Of a stretch of DNA of 64,000 nt, positions 33,283 through 42,651 are shown piece after piece; position 1 is the stretch's first letter; each line of letters opens with the position of its first letter. The DNA is taken from positions 5,263 to 69,262 of the forward strand of contig JBMNCQ010000094.1 of assembly GCA_049366715.1 (NCBI GenBank), read 5' to 3'. This DNA is from JBMNCQ01 sp049366715 (GTDB lineage: Bacteria; Bacillota; Peptococcia; Peptococcales; BICA1-8). The notes under the pieces were generated by a model. That model worked only from the letters and a program-made list of their open reading frames with translations, was not told where the DNA came from and did no database searches. The position numbers and the translations under genes are program-made.

Positions 33283-33885
33283 TTATCTCCTACTTTCATC
33301 TCCAATGTCTGTAAACCATTTAAGTCCGCAATCCCGGGGCACATAGCCCTCGAGATACTCCAGGGCTTCTCTTACATCACCGGCAACAAAATACAGGTCA
33401 CGGCAGTCAACCTTAGCAAACTTCAGTTTAATAATATTTTCAAAGACATCAAGCAATCCTTCATAGAAATGATTAATATTTAAAATCACAATGGGTTTAT
33501 TGTGATATTTCAACTGTTTTAAAGTAATAATTTCCAGCAGCTCTTCCAAAGTGCCAAAGCCCCCCGGCAAAGCAATAAATCCATCGGCGCGTTCATCCAT
33601 GACAGCCTTTCTCCGGCGCAAATCATCCGTAACAATGAGTTCATCACACTGTTCATACACAATGCCTTTTTGATTTAAAGCTTCAGGAATAACTCCTATA
33701 ACATGTCCACCCATTTCATGAACAGCTTTGGCTGTTTCCCCCATTAAACCGACAATACCCCCTCCAAATATCAGACCCATACCCCTCCGGGCAATTTCAG
33801 CCCCTAATTTTTGAGCAGCTGTAAAATATTCAGGTCCTACCGCACTGCTGGAGGAACTATATACACAGATATGTTTCATAAACAC
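33283..33885 (-). CDS. LOG-family (TIGR00730) nucleotide phosphoribohydrolase-like protein
   Basis: Rossmann-like protein of 200 residues with the family signature PGGFGTLEELLEIITLKQL (quoted motif PGGFGTLEE) and a phosphate-binding GGGIVGLMG. Characterised members release bases from nucleoside 5'-monophosphates (cytokinin-activating LOG enzymes); they are often mislabelled lysine decarboxylase. Precedes the deacetylase gene by 6 bp. The substrate in this organism is unknown. Confidence 0.9.
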   Translation of the reverse strand: MFMKHICVYSSSSSAVGPEYFTAAQKLGAEIARRGMGLIFGGGIVGLMGETAKAVHEMGGHVIGVIPEALNQKGIVYEQCDELIVTDDLRRRKAVMDERADGFIALPGGFGTLEELLEIITLKQLKYHNKPIVILNINHFYEGLLDVFENIIKLKFAKVDCRDLYFVAGDVREALEYLEGYVPRDCGLKWFTDIGDESRR

Positions 33886-34113
33886 AAGACTTCCCTTCAG
33901 GTTTAGTACTAACCAGTGATTGATATCCCGTGACCGGTCTTTACTATTATACCATCTTAATATAAGCCGGAAACTTCAACTTATGAATAATATGATTCCA
34001 TTATTTAGAAAGCAAAAAAGCCCTCATAACCTTTTATTCAATTTCCTGGTATAAATAAAAGGCATATTCCAAAGAATAAAATTATTAATCATCCCGCTTT
34101 AGGAGGTACAGCC

Positions 34114-34305
34114 ATGGATTTTCAAAGAGCACAGGAAATTTTGAATTCTCCGGAAAATATCCAAGTCTTACATAAGGATAAATCTATCTGGATTACTGAC
34201 TTAAATGAAAGGGAAAAAACTGCCGAGGTGGCAGCAGGTCCTCAATTTAAAACAAAAATGACAGTTTCTCTGGCCGACCTGGAGGAAATCCACAACAAGC
34301 ACTAA
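34114..34305 (+). CDS. sspH: Small acid-soluble spore protein, H type
   Basis: Minor SASP of 63 residues. It fits the SspH family along its whole length: MDFQRAQEILNSPENIQVLH at the start, SIWITDLNE, and TVSLADLEEIH near the end. A strong TAGGAGGT site precedes the ATG. Expected to be made in the forespore late in sporulation. Monocistronic, with a terminator overlapping its stop. Confidence 0.92.
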   Translation: MDFQRAQEILNSPENIQVLHKDKSIWITDLNEREKTAEVAAGPQFKTKMTVSLADLEEIHNKH

Positions 34306-34327
34306 ACGGGCCCTTACTCGTTTAGTG
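34300..34327 (+). terminator. Terminator of sspH
   Basis: Stem CACTAAACG / CGTTTAGTG with a 10-nt loop that includes the stop-codon region, followed by TCTCTTTTCT. Confidence 0.75.
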
Positions 34328-34465
34328 TCTCTTTTCTCTATTACAGTATTAAATAATTTCGTAATGAAGTTCTCATTAAAAATCCCTGAATTACTCTCCT
34401 TTATTGTAAAGATTATGCTACTATAGAAACATGGCAGCAGAAAAAAATAAAGGAGAATGATCAGA

Positions 34466-35221
34466 ATGGCACTTTGGAAAGTTGTACTTATTCTTGTCAC
34501 AGGCACGGCAGCCGGTTTCTTAAATGTTGTTGGCGGCGGCGGCTCCCTGTTAAGCATGCCCATGTTAATTTTTTTAGGACTTCCTTCAGCTCTGGCCAAT
34601 GGAACGAATAGAGTTGCTTTAATGGTACAAAATATTGTTGCTGTTATGAATTTTCGCAGCAAAGGTTTTTTTGATCTTAAACTAAGTTTAACTCTGGGCA
34701 TACCGGCATTAATAGGTTCCATAGCCGGCTCGCAGATAGCCATTTCATTACCCGATCATATTTTTAACAGAATCTTAGGTCTGGTCATGTTTTTAGTATT
34801 ATTTTTAATCGTTAAGCAGCCCCAGCAGAAAATTGTAACGCAAGACGATGAAAACTTTAATCCCGATAAAAAAGTCCAGGCCATAATTGCTTTCTTTTTT
34901 GTAGGCCTGTACGGTGGGTTTATTCAAGCCGGAGTAGGTTTTATCATTATTGCTGCCCTGACAATCATTACGGGAATGTCTTTGGTAAGGATCAACAGCC
35001 TCAAAGTATTTATTGTCGGGTTCTATATGCTCTCCTCCCTACTCGTTTTTATTATCAGCGGTAATGTCAATTGGGTATTAGGTCTGACTTTAGCGGTGGG
35101 AAACTCCTTGGGTGCATGGTTAGGCAGTAATTTTGCAGTATCTAAAGGGGATAAATGGATAAGATATATCCTGATCATTACCGTTTGTGCAATGGCCCTG
35201 AAACTACTTTTTAATTTTTAG
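34466..35221 (+). CDS. TauE/SafE-family permease (sulfite exporter type)
   Basis: Integral membrane protein of 251 residues with about 7-8 hydrophobic segments. Two family half-repeats are visible (TGTAAGFLNVVGGGGSLLSMP near the N-terminus and FVGLYGGFIQAGVGFIII in the middle). The family exports or imports sulfonates, sulfite or other anions. I use ATG 34466 since AGGAG lies 9-10 nt before it, whereas the ATG at 34457 is only one base from it. Transport substrate unknown. Single gene. Confidence 0.88.
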   Translation: MALWKVVLILVTGTAAGFLNVVGGGGSLLSMPMLIFLGLPSALANGTNRVALMVQNIVAVMNFRSKGFFDLKLSLTLGIPALIGSIAGSQIAISLPDHIFNRILGLVMFLVLFLIVKQPQQKIVTQDDENFNPDKKVQAIIAFFFVGLYGGFIQAGVGFIIIAALTIITGMSLVRINSLKVFIVGFYMLSSLLVFIISGNVNWVLGLTLAVGNSLGAWLGSNFAVSKGDKWIRYILIITVCAMALKLLFNF

Positions 35222-35303
35222 CTTTTCGTTTTGATCAGGTGGTTTTCAGGGTAATAATATCTATATAAGATTAATAAATGTATAATAGGGAGGTTATTAA
35301 TTT

Positions 35304-35678
35304 ATGAAATCATTTGCTGAATTAATGCAGTCGGGGGATTGGAAAGGAGAAAAACACGTTCCTGTGCTGCAATGTCCTGAAAAGATATCTGCCAACGAGT
35401 TTTTTGAATTGAAGGTTCTGATAGGAGAAGCAATCCCTCATCCGAATACCTTGGAACATCATATTTCCTGGATTAAAGTTTTCTTCTTAGCAGAAGGAAA
35501 GAAATTTCCTGTAGAATTGGCGACATTTAATTTCGCTGCCCATGGTGAAGGTGACATTTACGATGAGCCATCCGGTGCTGCCAAAATTAAACTGCCTGCC
35601 TCCGGAACTTTGCTGGCTATGAGTTATTGTAATATTCACGGCTTGTGGGAAAATAGTAAAAATATCACTGTAGAATAG
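35304..35678 (+). CDS. Superoxide reductase (neelaredoxin type, single iron centre)
   Basis: Cytoplasmic enzyme reducing superoxide to hydrogen peroxide, a typical oxygen defence of anaerobes. 124 residues, with no N-terminal desulforedoxin domain. Iron ligands are visible: His in GEKHVPVL, two His in HPNTLEHHISW, and Cys and His in SYCNIHGLWEN; the catalytic Glu-Lys region (GEKH) is present. AGGGAGG site before the ATG. Monocistronic. Confidence 0.94.
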   Translation: MKSFAELMQSGDWKGEKHVPVLQCPEKISANEFFELKVLIGEAIPHPNTLEHHISWIKVFFLAEGKKFPVELATFNFAAHGEGDIYDEPSGAAKIKLPASGTLLAMSYCNIHGLWENSKNITVE

Positions 35679-35718
35679 TGTACCGGAGATCAGAAAGTGC
35701 CTTTCCGCTTTATTAATT

Positions 35719-35769
35719 TATAGCCTAAGGTCCGAAGGTATTATCATACGCCTGCGGCCTTAGGCTATA
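35719..35769. terminator. Bidirectional hairpin between the SOR gene and the 35804 gene
   Basis: Perfect 12-bp stem TATAGCCTAAGG / CCTTAGGCTATA with an internal loop that can itself pair. Sits between convergent genes. The T tracts are weak. Confidence 0.6.
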
Positions 35770-35803
35770 ATTATGCCTGCATTATAACATTCTTGCAAGT
35801 AAA

Positions 35804-36979
35804 TTAATTTTTACATATTCCTTTCAGTTTTTCTAAATCATAACCCCTGGCCTGTAATAATTCCATGATCCTCTGGGTGGATTTAAATAATTTCGTATTG
35901 CCTTGATTGTGAGCTTTTAAATGGTTCCGTAAAGCATTTACTAAACCATGGACATTACCATTTTTAATATATTTCACATTTTCATATCTATTTTTATATC
36001 CATTATCATCTTTATCCCCGTTATTATCGTCGTTCAGAGTCAGATCTTTTATTCCCCATACTTTTATGCCCTGATCATCCTCGTCGACGGTACCTTCTAC
36101 TTCTACAAGTGTCTCCTGATTATAGCAGGCCTCAAAATCTTCCGTATCATAGACACTTGTCTCCACTAAGCGGCAGCTTTCTAACGTATAGTAATCGCTG
36201 GTGTTTTTAACAGCTATTTTCTCGATTTTACCCCGCAGCTTTACCTTTTCACCCTCATTAAGTTTTTCTAAATCCTCTACACAAAAAGACTCTACCATAT
36301 AAATCGCTGGTGAAATATCTCTATATCCTTCAACAATTATAAATTCGCCTTTATAATCGGCAAAATCATAATCTCCTGTAAGACGGTACCCATTTAATTC
36401 ATAATATGTTCCGGAAATTTTTTTCTCTTTTACAAAGCCTTTTAACATCAACGGCTCCACGATAACTGTTTTGGCTTCCCGGGCGATGAGATAATCAGCG
36501 GAGTTTTTACTACTAGTGGGATCAACAACCTTAAAGGTAATATCATATATCCCTGGTTTGGGGAAAGTAATCTCCCAAGGTGTTACAGCTTCATAATCGG
36601 CGTTTAACTCAAAAGATGAAGGACCCCAAACCACTTCCCGGCCATCTTCCAGCTTATATGTATAAATATCGTTATTTTTATCTTTTCCGCTGAAGATTAC
36701 TTCCTCTTCGTCATCTAAAACAGTACTTGTAACGGAAAATAAGATGCGGGCATTTTCATACCCCGATTTACCGACTTCCTTGGTCTTTAAAGTAACAGCT
36801 GCTTTCACTGTTTCCCCAACTATAATTTCTTCAGGAAAGCTGTATTCAAAACCGTATTCAGATATTTCCTGCTCTATCCCGCCGCCGGTATTATTAAATT
36901 GGGGGGATTTCGCCATTACTCCTGTGCTTGATCCTAATACCAGGAACAGGATCAGGAGAATTACCAGTACTCTCTTCAT
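35804..36979 (-). CDS. Secreted protein of unknown function
   Basis: 391 residues with a clear signal peptide (RVLVILLILFLVLGSS, cleavage near AKS at about 23-25). Residues about 40-170 look like Ig-like beta sandwich (SFPEEIIVGETVKAAV; PKPGIYDITFKVVDP). Residues about 175-310 look like two OB-fold-type beta modules (LKGFVKEKKISGTYYELNGY and VKLRGKIEKIAVKN). An Asp/Asn-rich linker (DDNNGDKDDNGYKN) follows, then a helical tail. I recognise no catalytic motif. It may bind a surface polymer or protein. Single gene. Confidence 0.7.
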   Translation of the reverse strand: MKRVLVILLILFLVLGSSTGVMAKSPQFNNTGGGIEQEISEYGFEYSFPEEIIVGETVKAAVTLKTKEVGKSGYENARILFSVTSTVLDDEEEVIFSGKDKNNDIYTYKLEDGREVVWGPSSFELNADYEAVTPWEITFPKPGIYDITFKVVDPTSSKNSADYLIAREAKTVIVEPLMLKGFVKEKKISGTYYELNGYRLTGDYDFADYKGEFIIVEGYRDISPAIYMVESFCVEDLEKLNEGEKVKLRGKIEKIAVKNTSDYYTLESCRLVETSVYDTEDFEACYNQETLVEVEGTVDEDDQGIKVWGIKDLTLNDDNNGDKDDNGYKNRYENVKYIKNGNVHGLVNALRNHLKAHNQGNTKLFKSTQRIMELLQARGYDLEKLKGICKN

Positions 36980-37148
36980 TTAATTACCTCCCTTTATGAT
37001 CTGTTATATACTTCGCAGGTATTTTCCAGTTGCCGGGGGAAGGAATTCATTTATTTTACAAATCTTAGCTTGCAAAGTCCCGAAAAATTCATAAATAACT
37101 TCCCATTTGTTTAAACTATTTCCAAAAGCAATATAAAACGGAGTGGCA

Positions 37149-38720
37149 ATGAGAAAAGAACAAGAATTTACCAAACCTAAAAAACCAAGAAAAATTGAAA
37201 AACCGGAAGAAATAAAAATATACTCCTGCCCGCTTTTAAACGAACTTACTACTGATATAGATATTAATCTTAACTATATTACAGAACATTTCCGGGATTC
37301 TTCAGATATAATTTACCGGCCTCTTACTCTAGGCAGCAAAGCAAGCTACCTTATCTATCTTGACGGAATGATAGACAGAGATTTATTATCGAAATCCATC
37401 CTGCCTTACTTACTTGCGGCTAATCCTTCTTTCTATGACAATGAACTGGTTGAACAGATCAAAAATGTCCTGCCGGTAGGGGAAATAACCCTTGAAAATT
37501 CAGCCTCCAGGGTTATTAACAGTATCTTAGATTCTCATATCATAATTTTATTGGCAGATAGTGATAAAGCAGTTATGATTTCTATCCCCGGCTTGGAAAA
37601 AAGAGGGATAACAGAACCTGACATGGAGCAGACCATCCGCGGGGCAAAAGACAGTTTTACTGAAACCCTGGGGATTAACAAGACCCTGATCCGCAGAAGA
37701 CTTCTGCACCCCGACTGCAAGTTTCATGACATTACAATAGGAACTTATTCCCGGACCTGTATAGCCATCGTCTACATTGACTCTATCGTAAATAAAAAAT
37801 TATTGGCAGAACTTCTCCACCGGCTGGACAGAATAAAGATCGACGCCGTGCTGGATTCAAATTATCTTGAAGAACTTATTGAAGATTCTCCCTACTCCAT
37901 TTTCCCCACAACCCAGATCACCCAAAGGCCTGACAAAGCAGTCAGTGCTTTATTGGAAGGGCGAATGGCCGTACTCATCGCGAATGTACCTTATGCCATT
38001 ATCGTTCCGGCACTTTTTGTGAGTTTTTTTCAATCAGCAGAGGATTATTACAGCAGATACATCATAGGAACTTTCTATAGATATTTACGCTATCTCGGTC
38101 TCTTATTAACCGCTACTTTGCCGGCTGTTTTTGTTGCCTTTACTACTTTTAACCAGGAACTCCTGCCGACAAAATTTATTATCAGTATCGCAGAGCAAAG
38201 GGCAGGGGTTCCTTTCCCCGCTGCCGTAGAAGCTATTCTTATGGGTGTTGCTTTTGAAGTCTTGCGAGAGGCCGGAACCCGTTTGCCTCGTGCAATAGGG
38301 CAGACAATCAGCATCGTTGGAGCCTTAATTTTAGGAGAATCTGCTGTCAGTGCAGGCTTAGTTTCACCGGCTATGGTAATTGTTACCGCCTTAACGGCTA
38401 TTACAACCTTTACCATTCCCTTTATCCAAATGTACGACCCTTTCCTGCTGATGCGTATTTTCTTAACTCTATTAAGCTCTTTTCTTGGTTTTTGGGGCAT
38501 ATTTATCGGTTTACTTCTCATCTTAGGTCATCTGGTTTCCTTACGTTCATTGGGCATACCATATATGACCCCTCTGGCGCCTTTAAAGATTGAAGACCTG
38601 GATGACGTTTTAGTTCGGGCTCCCCAGTGGACATTAAAAAAAAGACCGGGGCTCCTGAATAAAATCAATCAGGTCCGGCTTAACCGGAATTTAAAACCCG
38701 GAGCCAATAAATCCTCATAA
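37149..38720 (+). CDS. GerA-type germinant receptor subunit A
   Basis: Spore inner-membrane germinant receptor A subunit, 523 residues from ATG 37149 (GGAG 5 nt upstream; a GTG at 37143 is the alternative). A large cytoplasmic N-terminal domain (about 1-255) contains typical motifs (DSSDIIYRPL, TRTCIAIVYI). It is followed by the membrane domain with RPDKAVSALLEGRMAVLI, ALFVSFFQSAEDYYSR, and later helices (LPTKFIISIAEQRAGVPFP). First gene of a receptor operon with the C and D subunits; the B subunit is encoded on the opposite strand just beyond. Confidence 0.93.
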   Translation: MRKEQEFTKPKKPRKIEKPEEIKIYSCPLLNELTTDIDINLNYITEHFRDSSDIIYRPLTLGSKASYLIYLDGMIDRDLLSKSILPYLLAANPSFYDNELVEQIKNVLPVGEITLENSASRVINSILDSHIIILLADSDKAVMISIPGLEKRGITEPDMEQTIRGAKDSFTETLGINKTLIRRRLLHPDCKFHDITIGTYSRTCIAIVYIDSIVNKKLLAELLHRLDRIKIDAVLDSNYLEELIEDSPYSIFPTTQITQRPDKAVSALLEGRMAVLIANVPYAIIVPALFVSFFQSAEDYYSRYIIGTFYRYLRYLGLLLTATLPAVFVAFTTFNQELLPTKFIISIAEQRAGVPFPAAVEAILMGVAFEVLREAGTRLPRAIGQTISIVGALILGESAVSAGLVSPAMVIVTALTAITTFTIPFIQMYDPFLLMRIFLTLLSSFLGFWGIFIGLLLILGHLVSLRSLGIPYMTPLAPLKIEDLDDVLVRAPQWTLKKRPGLLNKINQVRLNRNLKPGANKSS

Positions 38721-38733
38721 AGGAATGAATTCA

Positions 38734-39891
38734 ATGAGAAGTAAGTTATTAGCTTTCATACTGGTTCTGGCTGTAATTAACGGGGGCTGCTGGGACATCC
38801 AGGAATTAAGTGATTTATCCATAGTTATCGGCACCGCTGTTGATAAAGGTGCCGATAATAAGTACGAATTAACCATTCAATCTCCTAAGCACACAGCCAC
38901 CGGTACTATTGAAGAAAAAAATAAAAATAGGACAAATTTCATGGTGGATTCGGCAGAAGGAGCTACCGTCTTTGAAGCCGCACGAAACCTTACGGAGGCT
39001 TTGGCAGAAAGAAATTACTGGCCCCATGCCCAGGTCGTCGTGATTGGTGAAAAGCTGGCACAAGAGAATATCAAATCTTTAGTGGATTTTTTTGCCCGGG
39101 ATTCTCAGCGCAGGACTACACTTTATTTTGTTGTAGGGGAAGGTAAAAGCAAAAATTTTTTAGAGCTGCCTCCCCCTAAAACAGAGTTACTGACCAGCTT
39201 CTCCATAAAAGATATTATTACGCAAACGTCCAGTACCGGCTATGGAGTAAATGTTCCGTTGTATAAATTTATGTCCGAGACAACGGGCATTACGGGAGTC
39301 TCTCTCTTAAATCAGTTCGCTGTAAATCCTGAATCGGTTACTGAAGAGAATTCGGATGCTAATAAAGAAATACTCTTGAAAGGCACTTCTGTTTTTTATA
39401 ATTATCAAATGATCGGTTCCTTTACCAAAAAAGAAACCCAGGCCTTAAACTGGCTCAGAAATACGCTTAAAACATCGGTTCTCTCGCTGAGTGATACGGA
39501 CAGTCCTTATGGAGAAATGGCACTGGAAATCAGTAAGTCGGAAACTAAGCTCATCCCTCTCGTCTCCGCAGATGGCTATATTATGAAAGCAGCAGTGAAT
39601 ATCAAGGGAAATATCGTAGAATATTCGGGTACGGAAAATTTAAATGATATTGATTTAGAAAAACTTGGTCAGTTTTTTGCCTCGCAAATACAGGAAGATA
39701 TCGAGACCGTTTTCCAAAAAGCGCAAAATGATTTGAAAGTCGATCCTTTCAAATTCGGATCAAAATTCTCTGCACAATACCCTTATTTAATCAAACTAAC
39801 TCCTCAAGAGTGGAACGGGCTGTTTGCCGAAAACCTGGAATTGGATCTCAATGTTAAGGTAAAGGTAGAATTCAGCGGTATTATGAACTAG
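38734..39891 (+). CDS. Ger(x)C-family germinant receptor subunit C (lipoprotein)
   Basis: Lipoprotein subunit of the receptor, 385 residues from ATG 38734, which has AAAGGA 8 nt upstream (an ATG at 38725 is the alternative). Signal peptide LLAFILVLAVINGGCW with lipidated Cys near residue 20, followed by the family start WDIQELSDLSIVIGTAVDKG. C-terminal domain typical of GerAC/GerKC. Lies 13 bp after the A subunit gene. Confidence 0.92.
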   Translation: MRSKLLAFILVLAVINGGCWDIQELSDLSIVIGTAVDKGADNKYELTIQSPKHTATGTIEEKNKNRTNFMVDSAEGATVFEAARNLTEALAERNYWPHAQVVVIGEKLAQENIKSLVDFFARDSQRRTTLYFVVGEGKSKNFLELPPPKTELLTSFSIKDIITQTSSTGYGVNVPLYKFMSETTGITGVSLLNQFAVNPESVTEENSDANKEILLKGTSVFYNYQMIGSFTKKETQALNWLRNTLKTSVLSLSDTDSPYGEMALEISKSETKLIPLVSADGYIMKAAVNIKGNIVEYSGTENLNDIDLEKLGQFFASQIQEDIETVFQKAQNDLKVDPFKFGSKFSAQYPYLIKLTPQEWNGLFAENLELDLNVKVKVEFSGIMN

Positions 39892-39903
39892 GAGGCAGGT
39901 CCA

Positions 39904-40143
39904 ATGCTGGGAGCAGTTTTAATATCCTCTTTCGTCATACTTATCATGGAAGGCTGGCCGTTAATAACCGGCGAAAAGAAGGATTGGAGAAGTATCTTGA
40001 TTATTCTAAGCTTTTTGGGATTTGCTGTTCTCTCCACCGGGCTAATAGAGTTAAATCTTACCGAAGTGCCCGGCTTAAGTGACATCTTAACTTTTTTCTT
40101 TAAATTAATTTTCCCGGCCTTCTATGAATTTATGAAGCCTTAA
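39904..40143 (+). CDS. Small two-helix membrane protein, D-subunit-like
   Basis: 79 residues with two hydrophobic segments (LGAVLISSFVILIMEGWPLI and ILIILSFLGFAVLSTGLIEL). It follows the C subunit gene by 12 bp with a TAGGAGG site. Small two-helix D subunits are known in several GerA-type operons and modulate receptor function; that role is inferred from position and topology. Its 3' end overlaps by 14 bp the 3' end of the convergent B-subunit gene. Confidence 0.75.
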   Translation: MLGAVLISSFVILIMEGWPLITGEKKDWRSILIILSFLGFAVLSTGLIELNLTEVPGLSDILTFFFKLIFPAFYEFMKP

Positions 40144-41230
40144 AGCTGTTTTTATACAAACATGCTGCAAAAATCAGACCAAAAGGCAGTAACTGCAGGA
40201 CAACTGTCACTAATATCCAGGTGCTGCCAATCAGCACCAAGACGTCCTGAAAATTTCCATAGGCATTAATTCCTACCGGTGCCATAATCAGTGCTGTCGG
40301 CAGCACAATATTTTTATAGTTCTTAATGCCTGCCAGATACTGAACACTTTTGGCAGCAACAAATATGCAAACCCCCAGCTTAATAAAAACATTGAGAAAC
40401 CATACGACCAGCATGAAAAGCTCTACCCGTTCCAAAAAATCCCCCATCATAATTTGTCGGGTAATGCTAAAAATGGGAAAAACCAGCCTCTGGGCTTCAT
40501 ATTGACCAAAAACACCTATTGATACTACCGGCCGCAAAATTAAAATAGTACCTGCAATAATTAATCCCAGGATCGGAAAGAGATATATTTTTTTCTTGCC
40601 GGGTTTTTTAACCTGCACAGCAACAAAAATCAACATGACAGCTTGAAAATAGGGAAATCCCACACTGACAATAAAAGATTTCACATGGGCCGTCAAAGGT
40701 TCGGTGAATGCAGGAAGCAGATTAGCAAAATCAAATATCGTAACCACTGCTAATCCTAGTAGTAATAAAGTAGCGGACAAGATAGCCGGTACACAGATTT
40801 CCGTGCATCTGGCAAAAACTTCAATTCCATACCTGATGATTATTCCAACGGTTACCAGCATGGAAATGATAAACACCCAGGACGGTGTTTCCTGCATAAT
40901 CATCGTTTTCATCAGTGATTGAATATTATGGATCACAAAAGAGCCCAAAATTATGGAAAAAAGAAAAAAATGCAGCAAAATAATTTTCCCCAGGAAAGGA
41001 GGGAGTAAATCATCTAAAATTTCATCTACACCTTTTTCCGGATATTTACTAACTATATAAGAAATCATCAGAAAAATTAGCAGCCCTCCGCCGAAAGCAA
41101 AAATCTCCCCTACCCAGGCATCCCTCTTTCCATAAAGGATACTAAAGGAAATTATGGAGGTCGTACCTAATAAAAATCCTATGATAATACATGTCAACTG
41201 CCAATGCGATATCAATTCCCGCTGCCTCAT
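40130..41230 (-). CDS. GerB-type germinant receptor permease subunit
   Basis: APC-superfamily-like membrane protein of 366 residues with about 10 hydrophobic segments; the spore germination B subunit expected to bind the germinant. Family landmarks: ISHWQLTCIIIGFLLGTTSI at the start and FGGGLLIFLMISYIVSKYPEKG. Unusually it is convergent with the A-C-D genes, overlapping the D gene tail-to-tail by 14 bp, rather than lying between A and C. Confidence 0.9.
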   Translation of the reverse strand: MRQRELISHWQLTCIIIGFLLGTTSIISFSILYGKRDAWVGEIFAFGGGLLIFLMISYIVSKYPEKGVDEILDDLLPPFLGKIILLHFFLFSIILGSFVIHNIQSLMKTMIMQETPSWVFIISMLVTVGIIIRYGIEVFARCTEICVPAILSATLLLLGLAVVTIFDFANLLPAFTEPLTAHVKSFIVSVGFPYFQAVMLIFVAVQVKKPGKKKIYLFPILGLIIAGTILILRPVVSIGVFGQYEAQRLVFPIFSITRQIMMGDFLERVELFMLVVWFLNVFIKLGVCIFVAAKSVQYLAGIKNYKNIVLPTALIMAPVGINAYGNFQDVLVLIGSTWILVTVVLQLLPFGLIFAACLYKNSFKAS

Positions 41231-41370
41231 CTTAGTTTTTACCCCTTCAGAGAGTTATTTGCTATTATATATCTTCTGCAAAATGGAAAAAAATAAATCT
41301 TTTTTTGCAACTTTTGGCCTGTTTTGACTGTATTAATAATTAGAGACCCCGCAAAAAACTTAATTTCAGA

Positions 41371-41407
41371 AAGAATATATTACCAGAAATTCTTAAAGAA
41401 TATATTA
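41371..41407. repeat. Direct repeat upstream of ytfI
   Basis: AAGAATATATTA at 41371-41382 and again at 41396-41407, a 25-bp period. It lies in the 250-bp gap between the GerB gene and the DUF2953 gene, enclosed by CCCC / GGGG segments. Possibly regulatory; significance unclear given AT richness. Nothing else is recognised in the gap. Confidence 0.4.
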
Positions 41408-41480
41408 TGGGGTTTAGATATCCCCAACAATTAATGGGCCTATATTTACCGGGAAATACAGGGGAAACTTTCCGAAAAAC

Positions 41481-42200
41481 ATGAGAATTAAAGTCAAGTT
41501 TATCTGCAAAAATAAGCGGTTTATAGGAATGTTTATCATGAGTATATTATTGGGAGTATCAGTGGGTATCTCAGCCCTGATTTTTATCTTTTTAATAATG
41601 GTGATCTTTACCCCCGTTCAGTATAAAATTCTCCTGGGGAAAAAAGACACAATATTTTTTACTGCAGATTTTACCGGAGGATGGCTCTACCGTTTGGTTA
41701 TTTGTCATGAAAAAAACCATACTAATATTAGATTTAGTCTCTTAGGAATTTCTTTTCACTCACCTCTTAAAAAAAGAAAAGCTGCAAGGAAAAAAGTCAA
41801 AAGTAATTCCCGGCAGAAAAAAATAAGCCCGGCTTATCTGCCGGGCAACATTTTAAAAAATAAAGATTTCTTAAAAACTGCGTGGCAGACACTGGGTGAA
41901 ATACTTATCACCATTAAACCGCAACAACTCAATTTTAAGGCACGAATCGGGATGAACGATCCTTATTACACAGGAATGGTAGTCGGTGCGGCTGCTGCGT
42001 TAACTAATATTAATGACTCTTATGCTCTGAATGTAATTCCCCTCTGGGATGAAGAACTTTTAGAAGGTGAAGTATCGATCCGGGGAAGTTTAATAACAGC
42101 TATCATATTACACAAGCTGCTTAAACTCCTCTTCACGAAAGCTGCTTTTAACTTTTGGCTGGACCTAAAGAGAAGTAAATTAAAGAATCCTGCAACTTAA
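41481..42200 (+). CDS. DUF2953 protein (YtfI-like)
   Basis: 239 residues: a hydrophobic N-terminal segment (about 17-42, MSILLGVSVGISALIFIFLIM), then a DUF2953-type domain. A very basic stretch (KKRKAARKKVKSNSRQKK) lies mid-protein. It precedes ytfJ by 51 bp, the same order as ytfI-ytfJ in Bacillus, which supports the assignment. Function unknown but sporulation-associated by context. Confidence 0.82.
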   Translation: MRIKVKFICKNKRFIGMFIMSILLGVSVGISALIFIFLIMVIFTPVQYKILLGKKDTIFFTADFTGGWLYRLVICHEKNHTNIRFSLLGISFHSPLKKRKAARKKVKSNSRQKKISPAYLPGNILKNKDFLKTAWQTLGEILITIKPQQLNFKARIGMNDPYYTGMVVGAAAALTNINDSYALNVIPLWDEELLEGEVSIRGSLITAIILHKLLKLLFTKAAFNFWLDLKRSKLKNPAT

Positions 42201-42251
42201 AGAGAATAAAGTGTATTAGATAAATTAACGAAGGCTTAAGGAGGTTAAATT

Positions 42252-42620
42252 ATGGATTTTACCGAAAACATTCATTCATTGTTTGAAAAACTTCAATCTT
42301 TTTTTCGCACCGAGACAGTGGTAGGTGACCCGATTCAAGTAGGTACCATTACTCTTGTACCAATCATCAGCGTATCTTTTGGGGCCGGCAGCGGCAGCGG
42401 GGTCGGCAAAGACAACAAAGGGAATGATGGGTCGGGAGGTGGAGCCGGAGCCGGCGGTAAGATAACCCCGAATGCGATTTTGGTCATTAAAAATGATGAA
42501 GTGAGTGTAATCCAGCTCAATAGTAAAAATTCATTAGAGAAAATAATCGACCTGGTCCCGGAAATAATGGCCAAGGTTAACAAAGAGACTTCCGATAGCA
42601 ATAAAGAGGTGGAGAAATAG
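42252..42620 (+). CDS. ytfJ: Sporulation protein YtfJ (GerW family)
   Basis: 122 residues matching GerW: HSLFEKLQSFFRTETVVGDP at the start, VGTITLVPIISVSFGAGSGS, a Gly-rich central loop, and the C-terminal VIKNDEVSVIQL. The Bacillus homologue is a forespore protein needed for normal SleB-dependent germination, which fits the sleB-ypeB genes in this window. AAGGAGG site before the ATG. Terminator overlaps the stop. Confidence 0.92.
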   Translation: MDFTENIHSLFEKLQSFFRTETVVGDPIQVGTITLVPIISVSFGAGSGSGVGKDNKGNDGSGGGAGAGGKITPNAILVIKNDEVSVIQLNSKNSLEKIIDLVPEIMAKVNKETSDSNKEVEK

Positions 42621-42645
42621 CAGAGCCGTCAAGGCTCTGCTATTT
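42615..42645. terminator. Bidirectional terminator, ytfJ / histidine kinase
   Basis: Perfect 13-bp stem AAATAGCAGAGCC / GGCTCTGCTATTT with a GTCAA loop that includes the ytfJ stop codon; the minus-strand kinase gene stops 7 bp beyond. Confidence 0.88.
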
Positions 42646-42651
42646 CTTAAT

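Noticed and set aside
33283..33885. Lysine decarboxylase
   Set aside because: PGGFGTLEE marks the LOG/TIGR00730 family; there is no PLP-binding fold.
38090..38521. Minus-strand open frame opposite the GerA-type gene
   Set aside because: Antisense shadow of transmembrane codons; no start signal.
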